Of a stretch of DNA of 64,000 nt, positions 62,101 to 64,000 are shown piece by piece. The translations under genes and the position numbers were made by a program. A model generated the notes under the pieces. That model was not told the origin of the DNA and ran no database searches. It saw only the letters and a program-made list of their open reading frames with translations. Each line of letters opens with the position of its first letter. The stretch's first letter is position 1. The DNA comes from Acidicapsa acidisoli (GTDB taxonomy: Bacteria > Acidobacteriota > Terriglobia > Terriglobales > Acidobacteriaceae): the NCBI RefSeq assembly GCF_025685625.1, contig NZ_JAGSYI010000005.1, forward strand, positions 248,001 to 312,000, given 5' to 3'.

Positions 62101-64000
62101 TGGACCTTTGCCTGACTCGCGATGAAGCCGTGCTTCTCGACCAGATCGCATGCAAGCTTGGCGAGACGATAACCATCGCTGTAACGGCGAAACACCGGCC
62201 CAAGGATGGTTCCGAGCCAGCAACAGCCGATCGCGGACGCGCCGCTGGTCCCGTGCTGCAAGCTGAAGTTCACCCCGAGGCACAGGTGCAAGCAAAACAA
62301 ATGGAGGTCGGTATAGTAAGCGGGGACCAGTAGAGCCTCAAGCGCCTGCATCGTGGCCTGCTGTTCCGGATCGGTCATCAGCGGCATGTCGATCAAATCT
62401 TCAATCGGGCGCCCTTTGAGATTCCGCCAGAACATTTCGTATTCGGCCTGGGCCTGCTCCCAGGTCGGCTGCGGCGGGATGTCGATGCCGAACAGACGCA
62501 GGCATGCGAGCGCGCTCTCAACGGCTTGCGGATACTCCCCCTTCACGATTTGCAAGTGAACTCTGAGATGATAAACGGCCGCCTTGTCGACTTTCGAGGT
62601 GCCTCGCCGTAATAACTCCATAATCAGTTGCTCGGCTTTGTCGACGTTACCGCTCAGAAACTCGCACTCTGCGCGTTCTAGCCATAGGCTGAACATCAAT
62701 GCGTACTGGCTGTCCCAGTCCCTTTCATCGAGCAGGCCCATGGCGGTCGCAAAATACACGCACGCCGGCGCGTAGGCCGACGACGCCTTGGCTTTTCGCC
62801 CGGCACGCAGGTCGATCGTCGCGACTCGCGCCTTCTCGTCCTGGTCGACCAGCAGTGCGGCGCCCCGATTGAACTGATTCGCGACCTCGTATAGATGCTC
62901 GACGAGCTCGTCCGCCGTCATGCAGGCTAGCAGCACGCGGCCTATGCGTAGGTGCACATCGGCACGATGTGCTTTGGGAATCAAGGAATACGCCGCCTCC
63001 TGGATCCGGTCGTGAAGGAATTTGTAGGCGTTCTCGAGACGAAAGATCAGCCCAGCATGTAGGCCTTCCCAAAATGCCGTGTCAATCTCTTCCTCTGTTT
63101 TCCCTTGAACCAGGATCAGAGCCGCGATCTCGGCAACATTGCCCAGGCAGGCAAGATCTTTCATGGCTTCCTGCGTCATCGCGGACAACCGCTTCAGCTT
63201 TCCTGCCATGAGATCCACCACGTTGTCCGTGTAGCTCCTGGCGCGGATGCGATCGATATCCCATTGCCAGGCTCGCGTCACCGGGCCGAATGTGAGTAGC
63301 CCTTCGTCGGCCAGCGCGGTAAAGAACTGAATCGCAAAGAATGGATTGCCTCCAGTCTTTTCATGTACCAGCTCCGCCAAGGGTCGCGCGCGCTCAGGCT
63401 CGCAATGAAGGGCATCGGCGACGAGCCGTCCGACATCGTCGATCCGGAGAGGTGCCAGCACAATCTCATGCAGCCCCGAACCCACTTCACGGATCGCTTC
63501 AAGAGTCCGCATCAGCGGATGCGCCGGGCCGACTTCGTTGTCCCTGTAGGCTCCGACCAGCAGTAGATGCTGCACCTCAGAGTGTGTGACCAGGTGCTCG
63601 AGAAGGTCGAGCGTCGCGGTATCCAACCATTGCAAATCGTCAAGAAACAGCGCAAGGGGGTGTTCCTTTCGCGCAAACACGCCGAGGAAGTGCCGGAAAA
63701 CCATCTGGAATCGGTTCTGCGCGTCCTGTGGCGGTAACTGAGCGACGGGCGGCTGTTTTCCGATCACCAGCTCCAGTTCGGGAACGAGGTTCACGATGAG
63801 CTGGCCGTTTGAGCCCAGCGCCTCGTTCAGGGCATCCTGCCACCGGCCAAGCTCCGCCTCACTCTGGCCCAGAAGTGGAAGTACAACGCTCTGGAATGCC
63901 TGGGCTAGCGTTGTGTACGGGATGTCACGTTTGTACTGGTCGAATTTGCCGGAAGCAAAGAGGCCACGCGGCGGGACGAGCACCCTGTGCAGCTCATTCA
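59130..64000 (-). CDS. Large AAA-TPR-GAF-PAS histidine kinase, 5' end outside the window
   Basis: At least 1620 residues, still open at the right edge (the frame continues upstream of the GTG at 63983 as ELHR). Order: AAA/STAND ATPase core (GLFASGKFDQYKRDIPYTTL, Walker B ALFLDDLQWLD), long TPR-like region (about residues 300-900), GAF (about 960-1110), two PAS domains (RTGYQIEYRLLRPDGS and SDYEVEFRLLFPDGTVKY), then HisKA (SLAHEVNQPINATVTNAGA) and HATPase (VSDTGIGLPP, HGTGMGLRISRS). Such proteins usually begin with a Ser/Thr protein kinase domain and Walker A loop, which would lie just beyond the window. The C-terminus is complete. Confidence 0.9.
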   Translation of the reverse strand, partial: NELHRVLVPPRGLFASGKFDQYKRDIPYTTLAQAFQSVVLPLLGQSEAELGRWQDALNEALGSNGQLIVNLVPELELVIGKQPPVAQLPPQDAQNRFQMVFRHFLGVFARKEHPLALFLDDLQWLDTATLDLLEHLVTHSEVQHLLLVGAYRDNEVGPAHPLMRTLEAIREVGSGLHEIVLAPLRIDDVGRLVADALHCEPERARPLAELVHEKTGGNPFFAIQFFTALADEGLLTFGPVTRAWQWDIDRIRARSYTDNVVDLMAGKLKRLSAMTQEAMKDLACLGNVAEIAALILVQGKTEEEIDTAFWEGLHAGLIFRLENAYKFLHDRIQEAAYSLIPKAHRADVHLRIGRVLLACMTADELVEHLYEVANQFNRGAALLVDQDEKARVATIDLRAGRKAKASSAYAPACVYFATAMGLLDERDWDSQYALMFSLWLERAECEFLSGNVDKAEQLIMELLRRGTSKVDKAAVYHLRVHLQIVKGEYPQAVESALACLRLFGIDIPPQPTWEQAQAEYEMFWRNLKGRPIEDLIDMPLMTDPEQQATMQALEALLVPAYYTDLHLFCLHLCLGVNFSLQHGTSGASAIGCCWLGTILGPVFRRYSDGYRLAKLACDLVEKHGFIASQAKVHYVMGLAALWTQPITTALDFNRAVFRTAIETGALTYACYSVYESVTILLLRNDPLDEAWRESETALDFARKARFRDQADAIVSEQRFIATMQGRTATFSTFSDALFDETAFETQLITENRMHTMVCFYWILKLKARFLSGDYDEALTAADKAKELLWSGLGHIVLLDYYCYTALIVAALYENASADERTKSRELLAEHREQLREWAENYPPTFADKHALVSAEVARLEGRSFDAMHLYEQAIQSAHENGFVQNEALAHEMAARFYLACGFETIAYTYLRNARYCYERWKAHGKVKQLDKLYPSLHQERLPASTNATIGAQVSELDVETVVKASQALSSEIVLNKLIEKLMRIAVEHAGAERGLLILLRGDEPRIEAEAVSGQSEVEVNVRQTVPSPFDLPKSAIQYAIRTGERVVLDDATVRNLYSEDVYVQQKRPRSVLCLPIVKQTKLIGALYLENNLTPRAFTSDRIAVLEMLASQAAISLENANLYAGLKRSEAYLAQGQAISHTGSFGRNVLTGEIYFSEETYRIFEHDRSVKLTLESALEKIHPEDRVLVQQTIEYAAHERTGYQIEYRLLRPDGSVKYLDVVARALEPSSGDLEFVGTVTDVTERKLAEEALRRSEAYLAEAQRLAHTSSWAWRVHGREAVHISEEWYRIYGFDPNGGMPTWSELMQRIHPEDRAKWEEAIDRAIEEKSDYEVEFRLLFPDGTVKYLQALGHPVFGTSGDLIEFMGSSTDVTERTRAEEALRQAQIDLAHANRVTTMGELAASLAHEVNQPINATVTNAGACLQWLERDQPNLEEARAAATRIVRDGRRAGEIINRIRSQFEKGNLKREVVDLNEIIREMIALLRSEVMRYNISVRTELAADLPHIIGDRVQLQQVTMNLIVNSIDAMKEVDGRRELTIKSQRTENEQLQVSVSDTGIGLPPQQAEQIFNAFFTTKTHGTGMGLRISRSIIESHGGRLWAADNFPYGATLQFTLPTTASAATG

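Noticed and set aside
1-64000. CRISPR array
   Set aside because: No series of regularly spaced identical 25-40-bp repeats was seen; the repeats found are pairs or short motifs.

Overview
The window looks like chromosomal DNA of an Acidobacteriota, most likely a soil Terriglobia/Acidobacteriaceae member. The basis is GC-rich genes, many Tat-exported proteins, a KDO (LPS) gene, an Abhydrolase_10-type protein, DUF5996 and DUF3237 proteins, and familiar acidobacterial integrase and small-protein types. This assignment is inference from gene style; no rRNA or marker tree was available.

Bases 1-26 kb are mostly a housekeeping backbone: a class A penicillin-binding protein (3' end outside the window), an S41 CtpA-like protein whose catalytic residues are replaced, a luciferase-like oxidoreductase, tRNA-Met, a GGDEF-EAL protein, kdsB, and a tight minus-strand operon rnc-lepB-lepB-lepB-asmA-HAD phosphatase. 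Then come a TPR protein, a parS-like centromere site, a Tat-exported beta-helix protein, an M24 peptidase, an Abhydrolase_10 enzyme, an ECF sigma/anti-sigma pair and a decayed quinone oxidoreductase.

Bases 26.5-33.7 kb hold mobile DNA. A 5.7-kb element sits in the 3' end of tRNA-Ala(GGC), bounded by perfect 46-bp direct repeats (26557-26602 and 32273-32318) with paired GCGATACG arm-type repeats near both ends. It carries a tyrosine integrase, an excisionase-like protein, a possible TraK-like protein, an AAA/DUF4143 ATPase, an HNH endonuclease and a small possible DNA-binding protein. A second, unrelated integrase lies directly outside the right repeat, with an excisionase-like remnant behind it, suggesting tandem insertion at the same tRNA.

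Bases 34-58 kb form a dense accessory zone of small redox and hydrolytic enzymes (MDR and SDR reductases, NmrA, VOC, AhpD-like, antibiotic-biosynthesis-monooxygenase-like, DUF3237, NTF2-like, alpha/beta hydrolases, DoxX, DUF1772). They are mixed with local regulators (LysR, SigJ-like ECF sigma, XRE-MmyB, TetR, AraC, TetR). I read this as a patchwork for handling quinones, electrophiles or xenobiotics. It is actively eroding: at least six genes are truncated, frameshifted or interrupted. Two genes 6 kb apart (AhpD-like at 44.9 kb, VOC at 51.5 kb) share an almost identical promoter-operator cassette. A tRNA-Asp lies at 53.1 kb next to a duplicated TetR fragment, and a 136-bp repeat flanks a histidine kinase/pseudo-receiver pair.

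The right edge (59.1-64 kb) is the C-terminal part of a very large AAA-TPR-GAF-PAS-histidine kinase that runs off the window.
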